A stretch of 64,000 nucleotides of DNA from Pseudomonas sihuiensis (lineage in GTDB: Bacteria; Pseudomonadota; Gammaproteobacteria; Pseudomonadales; Pseudomonadaceae): the NCBI RefSeq assembly GCF_900106015.1, contig NZ_LT629797.1, forward strand, positions 3,038,001-3,102,000, in the 5' to 3' direction. Under the pieces are notes generated by a model. The model did no database searches and was not told the DNA's origin. It was given only the letters and a program-made list of their open reading frames with translations. The position numbers and the translations under genes were made by a program. Of the stretch, positions 26,891-34,482 are shown in pieces. Within the stretch, counting starts at the first letter, position 1; the number at the start of each line of letters is the position of its first letter.

Positions 26891-29046
26891 CAGTAACGCC
26901 ATTGCACAGCCACTTCCAGGCTGCGCGGCTCGCCCAGGTAGTACTGGGTGTTGCTCTGGTGGATGAAGCGGGCGTAGGTCTCGTCGGTGAGGTTGCGCAA
27001 CCGCGCGCTGAGCTCGGTGTGAGTATCCAGGTCGTGCTTGAGGAACAACCCGTAGACGGTGTACGACGGCACCCACATGGTGTTGGCGGTGTTGGCATAG
27101 ACCGAGGAGACATAACGCGCATCGGCCCCCACCTGCCAGTCCGGTGCAACGTCGTAGGTCAACCAGAGGTTGGCCACGCGCTCGGGGATGTTCACCGGGT
27201 TCTTGCCCTTGCGCGATACCGCCACACCGCCGACGTTTTCGTTGAACTCGTCGTATTCGGCACGTACCCAGGCGAAGTTACCGGCGGCGAGCAACTGCGG
27301 GGTGATCTTGAACGAGGCGGCCAATTCGACACCGGTGGAGGTCTGCTGCCCGGCCTGCTCGGTGGTGTTCGGCACACTGGAAGACGGCACCGAGATGTTC
27401 TTGCGCACGATGCGGTACGCCGCCGCCGTCGCCGAGCCGCGACCATCGAGGAAGTCGAACTTGCTGCCCACCTCGATCTGGCGGCCGGTGCTCAGGTCGA
27501 AATCGGCGACCTGGGCGACCGAGGCGCTGGTCAGGGTGCCGCCTGGCGGTTCGGCCGAGGTGCTGTATTGGGTGTAGAGGCTGACGGCATCGGTGAGGTC
27601 ATAGACCAGACCGACGCGTCCGGTGAAGGCATCCCAGCGGCGATCCAGCTCGACGCGGGTTACATGTTCGACCACCTCGAAGTCGATATGGTCGTAGCGC
27701 AGCGCGCTGATCAGCGCCAGGCGATCGGTCAGCCGGGTACGGTTCTCGACGAAGGCCGAGGCGGTATCGGTCCAGGTGCTGCGACCCTTTGTACGCGGGG
27801 CGTCCATGCCGGGGATGTCGAGAAACTCGCCTGGATCGAAACCGTTGGGGTCTACCGTGTCGAAGTTCGCCGAGATCGACAGCGGGTAGTTGGTCTGCTG
27901 GTTGCGGCTGTACTCCAGACCGAAGGCCCAGTCGCTGGCCAGACCGAACAGATCGCCGGCATGGGTCAGCTCGAAGCGGTCGCCATTGACCTCCTGATCA
28001 TGGCGCTGACGGTAAGCAGCAGAACGGGTCACCTCGGTATTGGCGGCGTTGTAGCGATAACGCTCGAGGTTGCGGTAATCGCGCTGGCCCTTGTAGTGGT
28101 AGAAGGTGTTGCGCAGCTGGGTGGCGTCATCGAGGCGGTAGTCGGTAATCGAGCGCAGCCAGCGGGTGCGTTGCTCGTAGCGGCCGTCCTCGACGTTGTA
28201 GTTGTTGAAGCGGTTGTGCTTGTCGATACGCAGCTTGCCACTCAGTGGCTGCAACACCGGCGAGCCCCAGTACGGGCTGTCTTCCTGCTCCTCCAGGTAC
28301 TCGATGGCCAGGGTGTGGGAGAGCTGGTCGTTGATGTCGCTGAGCAGGGAGAAGGCCAGGTTGCCGGCCTGGTTTTCCTGGCGGTCGATATAACCGTTGG
28401 TGTGAGTGCGGCTGTAATCCAGGCGCGCGTAATGCCGCGGACCGTCGCCCTCATTGAGCGCCTGATTGACGCCGATGGCGGTTTCCCAGGTGTCGTAGCG
28501 CGAGTAGCTGACGCGCCCTTCCAAGCTGTCCTTATCGCGGCTGGCGAGCTTGGTGATGTAGTTCAGGCTGCCGCCAACCGCGCCACTGCCATTGAGGAAG
28601 GACGACGGCCCGCCCAGCAGTTCGACGCGATCATAGATCCAGGCGCCAACAGGACGCGCCGAACCGCCGTATTGCAGGTTGATGCCATTGAACAGTTGGC
28701 CGATCTGTGCGCCATTGAAACCTCGATAGGCCACGTAGCCGCCCCAGCCGGGTGGTGCCGAGGCGTTCACGCCGGGCAAGGCATTGGCAGCATCCTGAAA
28801 GTTGCGTACGCCCAGACGCTCCATGGTCGCCCGATCCGCCACGCTGACCGAGGCCGGATTTTCACGAGCGCTGAGGTTGAGGCGCGAGCCACTCTCGATG
28901 GTTTTGTCCAGGTTGATGCCAGTAGCCTCGTCAGGCTCTGCAGCAACGGCAGATACGGTGCTGGCAGGCAGCGTCAAGGCGTCATCTTGCGCCCAGGCAA
29001 GGGAGGTGCTGCAGGCGAGCAGCGCCAGGGTGGTCATACGAAACAT
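26890..29046 (-). CDS. TonB-dependent siderophore-type receptor
   Basis: A 718-residue outer-membrane receptor: signal peptide ending SLAWAQ (about residue 19), plug domain with NFQDAANALPGVNASAPPGWGGYVAYRGF and GGPSSFLNGSGAVGGSLNYITK, and a barrel ending LEVAVQWRY with the aromatic C-terminus. No N-terminal signalling domain is present, so it is not a sigma-factor-coupled transducer. The ligand is unknown; the coupled PepSY protein and neighbouring copper genes leave both ferric siderophore and copper chelate possible. ATG 29046 follows GGAAGC; the earlier ATG at 29097 is unlikely. Confidence 0.9.
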   Translation of the reverse strand: MFRMTTLALLACSTSLAWAQDDALTLPASTVSAVAAEPDEATGINLDKTIESGSRLNLSARENPASVSVADRATMERLGVRNFQDAANALPGVNASAPPGWGGYVAYRGFNGAQIGQLFNGINLQYGGSARPVGAWIYDRVELLGGPSSFLNGSGAVGGSLNYITKLASRDKDSLEGRVSYSRYDTWETAIGVNQALNEGDGPRHYARLDYSRTHTNGYIDRQENQAGNLAFSLLSDINDQLSHTLAIEYLEEQEDSPYWGSPVLQPLSGKLRIDKHNRFNNYNVEDGRYEQRTRWLRSITDYRLDDATQLRNTFYHYKGQRDYRNLERYRYNAANTEVTRSAAYRQRHDQEVNGDRFELTHAGDLFGLASDWAFGLEYSRNQQTNYPLSISANFDTVDPNGFDPGEFLDIPGMDAPRTKGRSTWTDTASAFVENRTRLTDRLALISALRYDHIDFEVVEHVTRVELDRRWDAFTGRVGLVYDLTDAVSLYTQYSTSAEPPGGTLTSASVAQVADFDLSTGRQIEVGSKFDFLDGRGSATAAAYRIVRKNISVPSSSVPNTTEQAGQQTSTGVELAASFKITPQLLAAGNFAWVRAEYDEFNENVGGVAVSRKGKNPVNIPERVANLWLTYDVAPDWQVGADARYVSSVYANTANTMWVPSYTVYGLFLKHDLDTHTELSARLRNLTDETYARFIHQSNTQYYLGEPRSLEVAVQWRY

Positions 29047-29118
29047 GTAAGGCTTCCAGGCTTTTGTTCGATAAGCCCGCACGCGACCTAGCCTCAAAGC
29101 CAGGTTTAACGGGCGACT

Positions 29119-29514
29119 TCAGAGCGCAGGAAGCAGGAAGGGAGAAGCGCGGGGATTGGCGGGAGGCCAGCGATAGCGGGTAAGACGGGGAATATGCAGG
29201 GCCGCCAGCGGACGCACACGTTCGGCCACGAGCAGGCCGAGCAGCCCGAAGAATGCCGCCAGGATGAGCGCACTGAACAAACTGGCCAAGGCGCAGCCCG
29301 TACCGGTAGCCGGGTTGGGCGCAACGATGCCGGAGCCGTCGAGGTCGGCGCCGGCGCCGAAGTTGCCATCGAACGAGCAGTACTGGCCATCCAGACCGCT
29401 GAGCTGCATGCCGGCCATCTGGCCGTGGCTGATCGCGCAGACGAACGCACTGAACAGGATGCTGAAGTACAGCACCCAAGCGGTCAGTGAGCGGTCATTG
29501 CGGGCCAGTTTCAT
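29119..29514 (-). CDS. DUF2946-like membrane protein
   Basis: A 131-residue protein with an N-terminal TM segment (WVLYFSILFSAFVCAISHGQM) and a second one near residues 78-98 (ALASLFSALILAAFFGLLGLL). The TAWVLYFSILFS and CxxxHGQ pattern fits DUF2946 proteins found near TonB receptors in Pseudomonas. It lies upstream of the receptor on the same strand with a 72-base gap, so it may lead the operon. Function unknown. Confidence 0.72.
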   Translation of the reverse strand: MKLARNDRSLTAWVLYFSILFSAFVCAISHGQMAGMQLSGLDGQYCSFDGNFGAGADLDGSGIVAPNPATGTGCALASLFSALILAAFFGLLGLLVAERVRPLAALHIPRLTRYRWPPANPRASPFLLPAL

Positions 29515-29620
29515 GGGGCGCGACTCTAAACAGAGGATGGCAGCGCGACACTGCGGTGCGTTGCCGCAGGCACTGCGTACGAGAGTCTAGCAGGGCTTGC
29601 TGGCTTTATCGCATCAAGTG

Positions 29621-30541
29621 CTAACGCCATGGCGCAGCGTCCAGCAAACGCTGGCAGCGCAGTTGCACGAATTCGCGCAGCAGATGCACCGCCTTGCTCA
29701 GCTGAGCACGGTGCGCGCACACCAGATACAGGGGCGTCGGCTCGCCCAGCCAGTTCGGCAGCAGCACCTGCAGGCGCCCTTCGCGCACGTCTTCGGCGAC
29801 ATCCAGCCAGGACTTGTACACCACACCCCGCCCGGCCACGGCCCAGCGCCGAGTGACATCGGCATCGTCGCAGACGCGGTCACCCGCGACGTTCATCAGT
29901 ACCTCGCGCTTGCCATCCTGAAAGTGCCAACGATCATAGGCTCGGCCATGCAGCATATAGAGCAGGCAGTTGTGCTGATGCAATTCCTCCACGCTCTGCG
30001 GCGAACCGTGCTGGGCGATATAGGAAGGCGAAGCGCAGAGCACTCGACGATTATCCGGTGCCACCGGCAGCGCCACCAGGCTGGAATCCTCCGGGGCGCC
30101 GTAACGCAGGGCGATGTCCACCGGCTCACGAAACAGATCGGTCACCCGATCTGCCAGCAGCAGGCGCAGCTGCAGTTGCGGATGCTCGTCCTGGAACGCG
30201 TCGAGCCAGGGCAACAACGTATTGCGCCCCAGATCCGACGGCGCCGACAGCTGCAATACGCCGCAAATCCCCTCCTGGCTGCCGACCAGTTGCTGGCGCC
30301 CTTCCTCGAGGCTCTGCAGCGCCAGCCGGGCATGCACCAGATACAGCTCGCCCTCGGGCGTCAGGCGCAGGCTGCGCGTCGAACGCGCCAGCAGGCGCAC
30401 CTGCAGCTGCTGCTCCAGACGCTTGAGGGCGGCGCTGGCCACAGCTGGCGAAACATCCAGCAGCCGCGCCGCAGCGGACAGGCTGCCGGTTTCGGCGGTA
30501 CGCACGAAGAGTTGCAGGTCGTCGAAGCGAAGCATGGCCAT
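29621..30541 (-). CDS. LysR-family regulator
   Basis: A 306-residue LysR regulator of the CrgA/DsdC-like aromatic or quinone-response group. The helix-turn-helix is at residues 5-62 (FVRTAETGSLSAAARLLDVSPAVASAALKRLEQQL), then the two-lobed effector domain. It is divergent from the ABM monooxygenase and the oxidoreductase, which are its likely targets. Ribosome binding site is weak; a second ATG at 30535 is possible. Confidence 0.88.
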   Translation of the reverse strand: MAMLRFDDLQLFVRTAETGSLSAAARLLDVSPAVASAALKRLEQQLQVRLLARSTRSLRLTPEGELYLVHARLALQSLEEGRQQLVGSQEGICGVLQLSAPSDLGRNTLLPWLDAFQDEHPQLQLRLLLADRVTDLFREPVDIALRYGAPEDSSLVALPVAPDNRRVLCASPSYIAQHGSPQSVEELHQHNCLLYMLHGRAYDRWHFQDGKREVLMNVAGDRVCDDADVTRRWAVAGRGVVYKSWLDVAEDVREGRLQVLLPNWLGEPTPLYLVCAHRAQLSKAVHLLREFVQLRCQRLLDAAPWR

Positions 30542-30641
30542 TCACTTTCAAAAAAATGATGAAAGAGACTCTATTACCAGCCTATTTTTCTTGCCACACA
30601 AATAAACGAACATGGTTCCAATACCTCCACCGGAGCCAACC

Positions 30642-30935
30642 ATGACCACCGCTCTCACACTGATCGCCACCATCAATGCCCTGCCAGGACATGCCGAGGC
30701 AGTGGCCGCGGGCCTGCAACGTCTGGTCACGGCCACTTGCGCCGAGCCAGGCTGCCTGCAGTACGCACTGCACCGCAACAAGGAGGACTCGCACCAGTTC
30801 GTGATGATCGAACAATGGCGCGACGCCGAGGCACTGGACCAGCACCGCGCAGCGCCTCACTTTGTACATTTCACCAACACATTCGGCGAGCGGCTTGCGG
30901 GCATCGATCTGCTCCCCCTGCAACCCCTTACCTGA
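30642..30935 (+). CDS. Antibiotic-biosynthesis-monooxygenase (ABM) domain protein, YgiN-like
   Basis: A 97-residue single ABM-domain protein (dimeric ferredoxin-like fold) similar to YgiN quinol monooxygenases. It shows TLIATINALPGHAEAVAAGL, EPGCLQYALHRN and FVMIEQWRDAEALDQH in the expected order. It probably oxidises or senses a small quinol. ATG 30642 follows GGAGCC; the upstream in-frame GTG/ATG codons lack one. It is 22 bases before the oxidoreductase gene and likely in one operon under the divergent LysR. Confidence 0.85.
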   Translation: MTTALTLIATINALPGHAEAVAAGLQRLVTATCAEPGCLQYALHRNKEDSHQFVMIEQWRDAEALDQHRAAPHFVHFTNTFGERLAGIDLLPLQPLT

Positions 30936-30957
30936 TTTCTCACAGAGGAGCATTTCC

Positions 30958-31989
30958 ATGAAAGCCGTCGCTTACTACCAACCCCTGCCTGCCGAGCATC
31001 CCGAAGCGCTGCAGGACGTGCAGTTGGCCGATCCCACTCCGGGCCCGCACGATCTGCTGGTCGAGGTTCGAGCCATCTCGGTCAACCCGGTCGACACCAA
31101 GATCCGCCATGGCGTTATCCGCCTTGGCGATGCGCCGGACAACGGTGCCGCCAAGGTGCTCGGTTGGGATGCAGCCGGAACCGTCAAGGCGGTAGGCAGT
31201 GAGGTCAGCCTGTTCAAGCCGGGCGACAAGGTTTTCTACGCCGGCGCCATCGACCGTGCCGGCGCCAACAGCGAACTGCACCTGGTCGATGAACGCATCG
31301 TTGGCCATATGCCGGGCAGCCTGTCGTTCGCCGAAGCTGCAGCCTTGCCGCTGACCGCCATCACCGCCTGGGAACTGCTGTTCGAACGTCTGCAGGTTGC
31401 CGAAAGCTCGGCCGATCAAGGCCAGAGCCTGCTGATCGTCGGCGCCGCCGGTGGCGTCGGTTCGATTCTCACCCAACTGGCGCGCCACCTGACCGGCCTG
31501 ACCGTGATCGGCACTGCCTCGCGCCCGGAAACCCAGGCCTGGGTCCGTGATCTGGGCGCACATCATGTGATCGATCACAGCAAGCCGCTGAGCGAGGAAC
31601 TGGCGCGCATTGGCATCGGCCAGGTCACCCATGTCGCCAGCCTGACCCAGACCGACCAGCACTACGCGCAACTGGTCGAGTGCCTGGCGCCGCAGGGGCG
31701 TCTGGCGCTAATCGACGACCCGCTGCAACCGCTGGACGTGATGCAACTCAAGCTCAAGAGCCTGTCGCTGCACTGGGAGCTGATGTTCACCCGTTCGCTG
31801 TACCAGACCGCAGACATGATCGAGCAGCATCGTCTGCTGGAGCGGGTCTCCGATCTGGTCGACGCCGGCGTGCTCAAGACCACCCTCGGTGAGCATTTCG
31901 GCACCATCAATGCCGCCAACCTGCGTCGCGCCCATGCATTGCTGGAGAGTGGCAAGGCCAAGGGCAAGATCGTGCTCGAAGGGTTCTGA
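30958..31989 (+). CDS. Zinc-type alcohol dehydrogenase-like / quinone oxidoreductase (MDR)
   Basis: A 343-residue medium-chain reductase. The N-terminal GroES-like domain (ISVNPVDTKIRHG, GWDAAGTVKAVG) lacks the zinc-ligand cysteines, and the Rossmann domain has GAAGGVGSILTQLA at about 161-174. It fits the NADPH:quinone reductase/zinc-binding-dehydrogenase-like family that often pairs with YgiN-type proteins and LysR regulators, suggesting a quinone or electrophile response. AGGAG precedes the ATG. Confidence 0.89.
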   Translation: MKAVAYYQPLPAEHPEALQDVQLADPTPGPHDLLVEVRAISVNPVDTKIRHGVIRLGDAPDNGAAKVLGWDAAGTVKAVGSEVSLFKPGDKVFYAGAIDRAGANSELHLVDERIVGHMPGSLSFAEAAALPLTAITAWELLFERLQVAESSADQGQSLLIVGAAGGVGSILTQLARHLTGLTVIGTASRPETQAWVRDLGAHHVIDHSKPLSEELARIGIGQVTHVASLTQTDQHYAQLVECLAPQGRLALIDDPLQPLDVMQLKLKSLSLHWELMFTRSLYQTADMIEQHRLLERVSDLVDAGVLKTTLGEHFGTINAANLRRAHALLESGKAKGKIVLEGF

Positions 31990-32023
31990 GGCTGGCGGTT
32001 TGTGAAGTCGAATGTGGTGGGTC

Positions 32024-32114
32024 GGTGTGGTGGGCTAAAGCGGAACGCCGCCTGGCTCACCCTACAACCCACGGCACGACCGTAAGGTGGGCGTAGGGTG
32101 GGCTTCAGCCCACC
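32024..32114. repeat. 'gtagggtgggctt(c/a)agcccacc' repeat elements
   Basis: An imperfect copy (gtgtggtgggctaaagcgg... to ...ggctcaccctac, about 32025-32065) and a compact palindrome gtagggtgggcttcagccca at 32093-32112. They lie in the 287-base gap between the oxidoreductase and the small hypothetical gene; nothing else is visible in that gap apart from the following promoter region. Confidence 0.55.
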
Positions 32115-32276
32115 AGCTCTTGCATCCCACCCCCGCCATCACGCTGCTTATCGCAAAGCGTTCTTAACGCTGGTCGACCCTTTGACCCACGTCAGAATAA
32201 AGGTCATGCAAGCGGACTATCCTGACTATCCCCAAGTAGCGTCGACGACTCGTCGCAGCTCAAGGAGGTGTTCAGC

Positions 32277-32459
32277 ATGAAGATTGTCGTCCAACCGCAG
32301 AATCAGGGCGGCGAATGCCTGTGGCAGGTGCGCCTGGATCAGCATTGCGTGAGTTTTCGCAGCGAAGAAGAGGCGCACCAGTTCGTTGCCAAACTCGAAG
32401 CGCGGCTGCGCGCGCCGCATAACCTGCCCGACTGGCCCGTGCAGCGTCGGGCGAGCTGA
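32277..32459 (+). CDS. Conserved-looking 60-residue hypothetical protein
   Basis: A small acidic/basic mixed protein (KIVVQPQNQGGECLWQVRL..., then SFRSEEEAHQFVAKLEARLRAP) with one short beta-rich half and one amphipathic helix; no signal peptide or TM segment. A very strong AAGGAGG lies 8 bases before the ATG at 32277, supporting real translation. It is convergent with the ttgR-like gene. I do not recognise the family. Confidence 0.65.
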   Translation: MKIVVQPQNQGGECLWQVRLDQHCVSFRSEEEAHQFVAKLEARLRAPHNLPDWPVQRRAS

Positions 32460-32481
32460 AGCTCAGCCCTGATTGCGCCCC

Positions 32482-33138
32482 CTACCTCTCGCCAGGCACC
32501 TGACCGCCCGGCGTCAGGCGCAACGCCGGGCTGCGCAACATATCCAACACGGTGTCGACCAGCGCAGGCGCCTGCTGCGCCAGGTCGAAATTGGGCACCA
32601 GTAGCCAGTTGGCCTCGATACCTTCCATATAGGCATGCAGACAGACGGCAGCGCGTGCGCAGTCCAGGTCGCTCGGCAGCTGGTTCTTGTTGACCGCATT
32701 GCTCAGCGCCTTGGCGATGCGCTGATCGCACTCCAGGCTCAGCGCCTGCATGCGTTCACGCAGTCCGAGCAGCTCACCGGTGTATTCACACTTGTAGCGC
32801 AGGATGTCATAGGTGCGGTGAGTCTGTGGCTCACAAGCCAGCCGAGTCAGCGCCGTGATCAGCAATTCACGCATGCAGCCCAGCGGGTCGGGCTCGTCCT
32901 CACTCTCGCTGGCACGCGCCAGCTCCTCGAGCGGCAGGCGCAGGCGTTCGAGCATCGCCTGAAACAGGTCTACCTTGTTCTCGAAATGCCAATAGATGGC
33001 GCCGCGACTGACGCCGGCTTCTTTCGCCACTTCGGCCAGCGACGCACGGGAAACGCCCTGGGCATGGAACACCCGCTCAGCAGCATCGAGTATTTGCACC
33101 CGCGTCGCCTGCGCTTCCTCTTTGGTTCTTCTGGCCAT
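32482..33138 (-). CDS. ttgR: TetR-family repressor of the efflux pump, TtgR-like
   Basis: A 218-residue repressor closely resembling TtgR/ArpR. The N-terminus MARRTKEEAQATRVQILDAAE and helix-turn-helix SLAEVAKEAGVSRGAIYWHFENK (about 33-55) are hallmarks, as is the ARASESEDEPDPLGCMRELL linker. It binds flavonoids and antibiotics in known relatives and releases the pump promoter. It is divergent from the RND operon with a TtgR-type operator in between. The symbol is by similarity and position; the effector-pocket residues have diverged. Confidence 0.87.
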   Translation of the reverse strand: MARRTKEEAQATRVQILDAAERVFHAQGVSRASLAEVAKEAGVSRGAIYWHFENKVDLFQAMLERLRLPLEELARASESEDEPDPLGCMRELLITALTRLACEPQTHRTYDILRYKCEYTGELLGLRERMQALSLECDQRIAKALSNAVNKNQLPSDLDCARAAVCLHAYMEGIEANWLLVPNFDLAQQAPALVDTVLDMLRSPALRLTPGGQVPGER

Positions 33139-33211
33139 TTGTCACCTACTTTTGCCTTGCAGTAATCCTTCGCCAAGGAAGGACGGGCGAGAGTATGCAG
33201 GCAGCTTTAGG

Positions 33212-33241
33212 CATTTACAAACATTCACGCATGTAAGTATA
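33212..33241. promoter_or_regulatory. TtgR-type operator in the ttgR-ttgA intergenic region
   Basis: The stretch reads catttacaaacattcacgc followed by atgtaagtata. It closely matches the P. putida TtgR operator as I remember it, whose core is TTTACAAACA ... ATGTAAGTATA with imperfect TACA/TGTA dyad symmetry. It lies 78 bases before ttgA and 73 before ttgR starts, placed to control both promoters; ATGTAAGTAT may overlap a promoter -10 region. Confidence 0.8.
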
Positions 33242-33319
33242 TTCCTGCATCGATTTTTCCCCTGCCTTCGTCCCCTTCGCGCCCCTTGGGCCATGATTCG
33301 ATAAAAACGAGGTTCTCAG

Positions 33320-34468
33320 ATGCACTCGAAGCCAGCCTCCGCTGTCTTGGTTTCCGCCATCGCCGTGGCAATGCTCAGTCTCACCGGCTGCCAGGAATCC
33401 AGCGCCCCACCGCCCCAGCAAACCCCGCAAGTCGGCGTGGTCACGCTCGAAGCCAAACCCTTCGCACTGACCAGTGAAGTGCCGGGGCGCACCAGCGCCT
33501 ATCGCATCGCCGAGGTGCGCCCACAGGTCAACGGCATCATTCAGAAGCGCCTGTTCACCGAAGGCAGCGAGGTCAAGGCGGGCCAGCAGCTGTACCAGAT
33601 CGACCCAGCCACCTACGAGGCTACGCTGAAGAGCGCCCAGGCCACGCAGCTTTCCGCCAAGGCCCTGGCCGATCGCTACAGGCTCCTGGTCGCCGACAAG
33701 GCCGTCAGCCAACAGGCCTATGATGAAGCTCACGCCGCCGCCCTGCAGGCTGACGCCGCACTGGAACAGGCACGCATCGATCTGCGTTACACCAAGGTGC
33801 TGGCGCCGATCGGCGGTCGCATCGGCCGCTCCGCCGTGACCGAAGGTGCGCTGGTGAGCAACGGCCAGGCGAGCGCCATGGCCACCATTCAGCAGCTCGA
33901 CCCGATCTACGTCGACGTCACCCAGTCGAGCAAGGAACTGCTGCGCCTGCGCCGTGACCTGGCCGAGGGCCGCCTGCAGAAGGCTAGCGAGAACGCCGCC
34001 AAGGTCGCGCTGAAGCTGGAGGACGGCAGCCGCTACGCCCATGAAGGCACCCTGGAATTCTCCGAGGTGGCAGTGGACGAAAGCACCGGCTCGGTGACCC
34101 TGCGCGCGGTATTCCCCAACCCAGATCACCTGCTGCTGCCGGGCATGTTCGTGCACGCCGAGCTGCTGTCGGGGGTCAAGGAAAACGCCATCCTCGCCCC
34201 GCAGCAGGGTGTGACCCGCAACCAGCGTGGTGAGCCGACGGCGATGGTGGTGGGTGCAGACAACAAGGTTGAACTGCGCGTGCTCAAGGCTGATCGCACC
34301 GCCGGCAGCGCCTGGCTGGTCGAGGAAGGCCTGAACGCAGGCGACCGCCTGATCACCGAGGGCCTGCAGTTCGTACAGCCCGGCGCCGAGGTCAAGGCCG
34401 TGCCGGCGACGAACGTCAAGACCGAACAGCCTGCCCAAGACGCCGAACCAGCCAACGGCCAGGACTAA
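33320..34468 (+). CDS. ttgA: RND efflux pump periplasmic adaptor (MexA/TtgA type)
   Basis: A 382-residue membrane fusion lipoprotein. The lipobox LSLTGC gives lipidation at about Cys24. Then beta-barrel, lipoyl (EVRPQVNGIIQKRLFTEGSEVKAGQQLYQIDPA) and alpha-hairpin domains follow in the usual order, and length matches MexA (383). It bridges the RND transporter and outer-membrane channel. GAGG precedes the ATG. First gene of the operon. Confidence 0.94.
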   Translation: MHSKPASAVLVSAIAVAMLSLTGCQESSAPPPQQTPQVGVVTLEAKPFALTSEVPGRTSAYRIAEVRPQVNGIIQKRLFTEGSEVKAGQQLYQIDPATYEATLKSAQATQLSAKALADRYRLLVADKAVSQQAYDEAHAAALQADAALEQARIDLRYTKVLAPIGGRIGRSAVTEGALVSNGQASAMATIQQLDPIYVDVTQSSKELLRLRRDLAEGRLQKASENAAKVALKLEDGSRYAHEGTLEFSEVAVDESTGSVTLRAVFPNPDHLLLPGMFVHAELLSGVKENAILAPQQGVTRNQRGEPTAMVVGADNKVELRVLKADRTAGSAWLVEEGLNAGDRLITEGLQFVQPGAEVKAVPATNVKTEQPAQDAEPANGQD

Positions 34469-34482
34469 CGGAGAAGTACTGA

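Noticed and set aside
26695..29091. A 798-codon open frame on the plus strand
   Set aside because: It is the antisense shadow of the TonB receptor and PepSY genes; composition is Val/Ala/Gly/Gln-rich with no domain, typical of GC-rich antisense frames.
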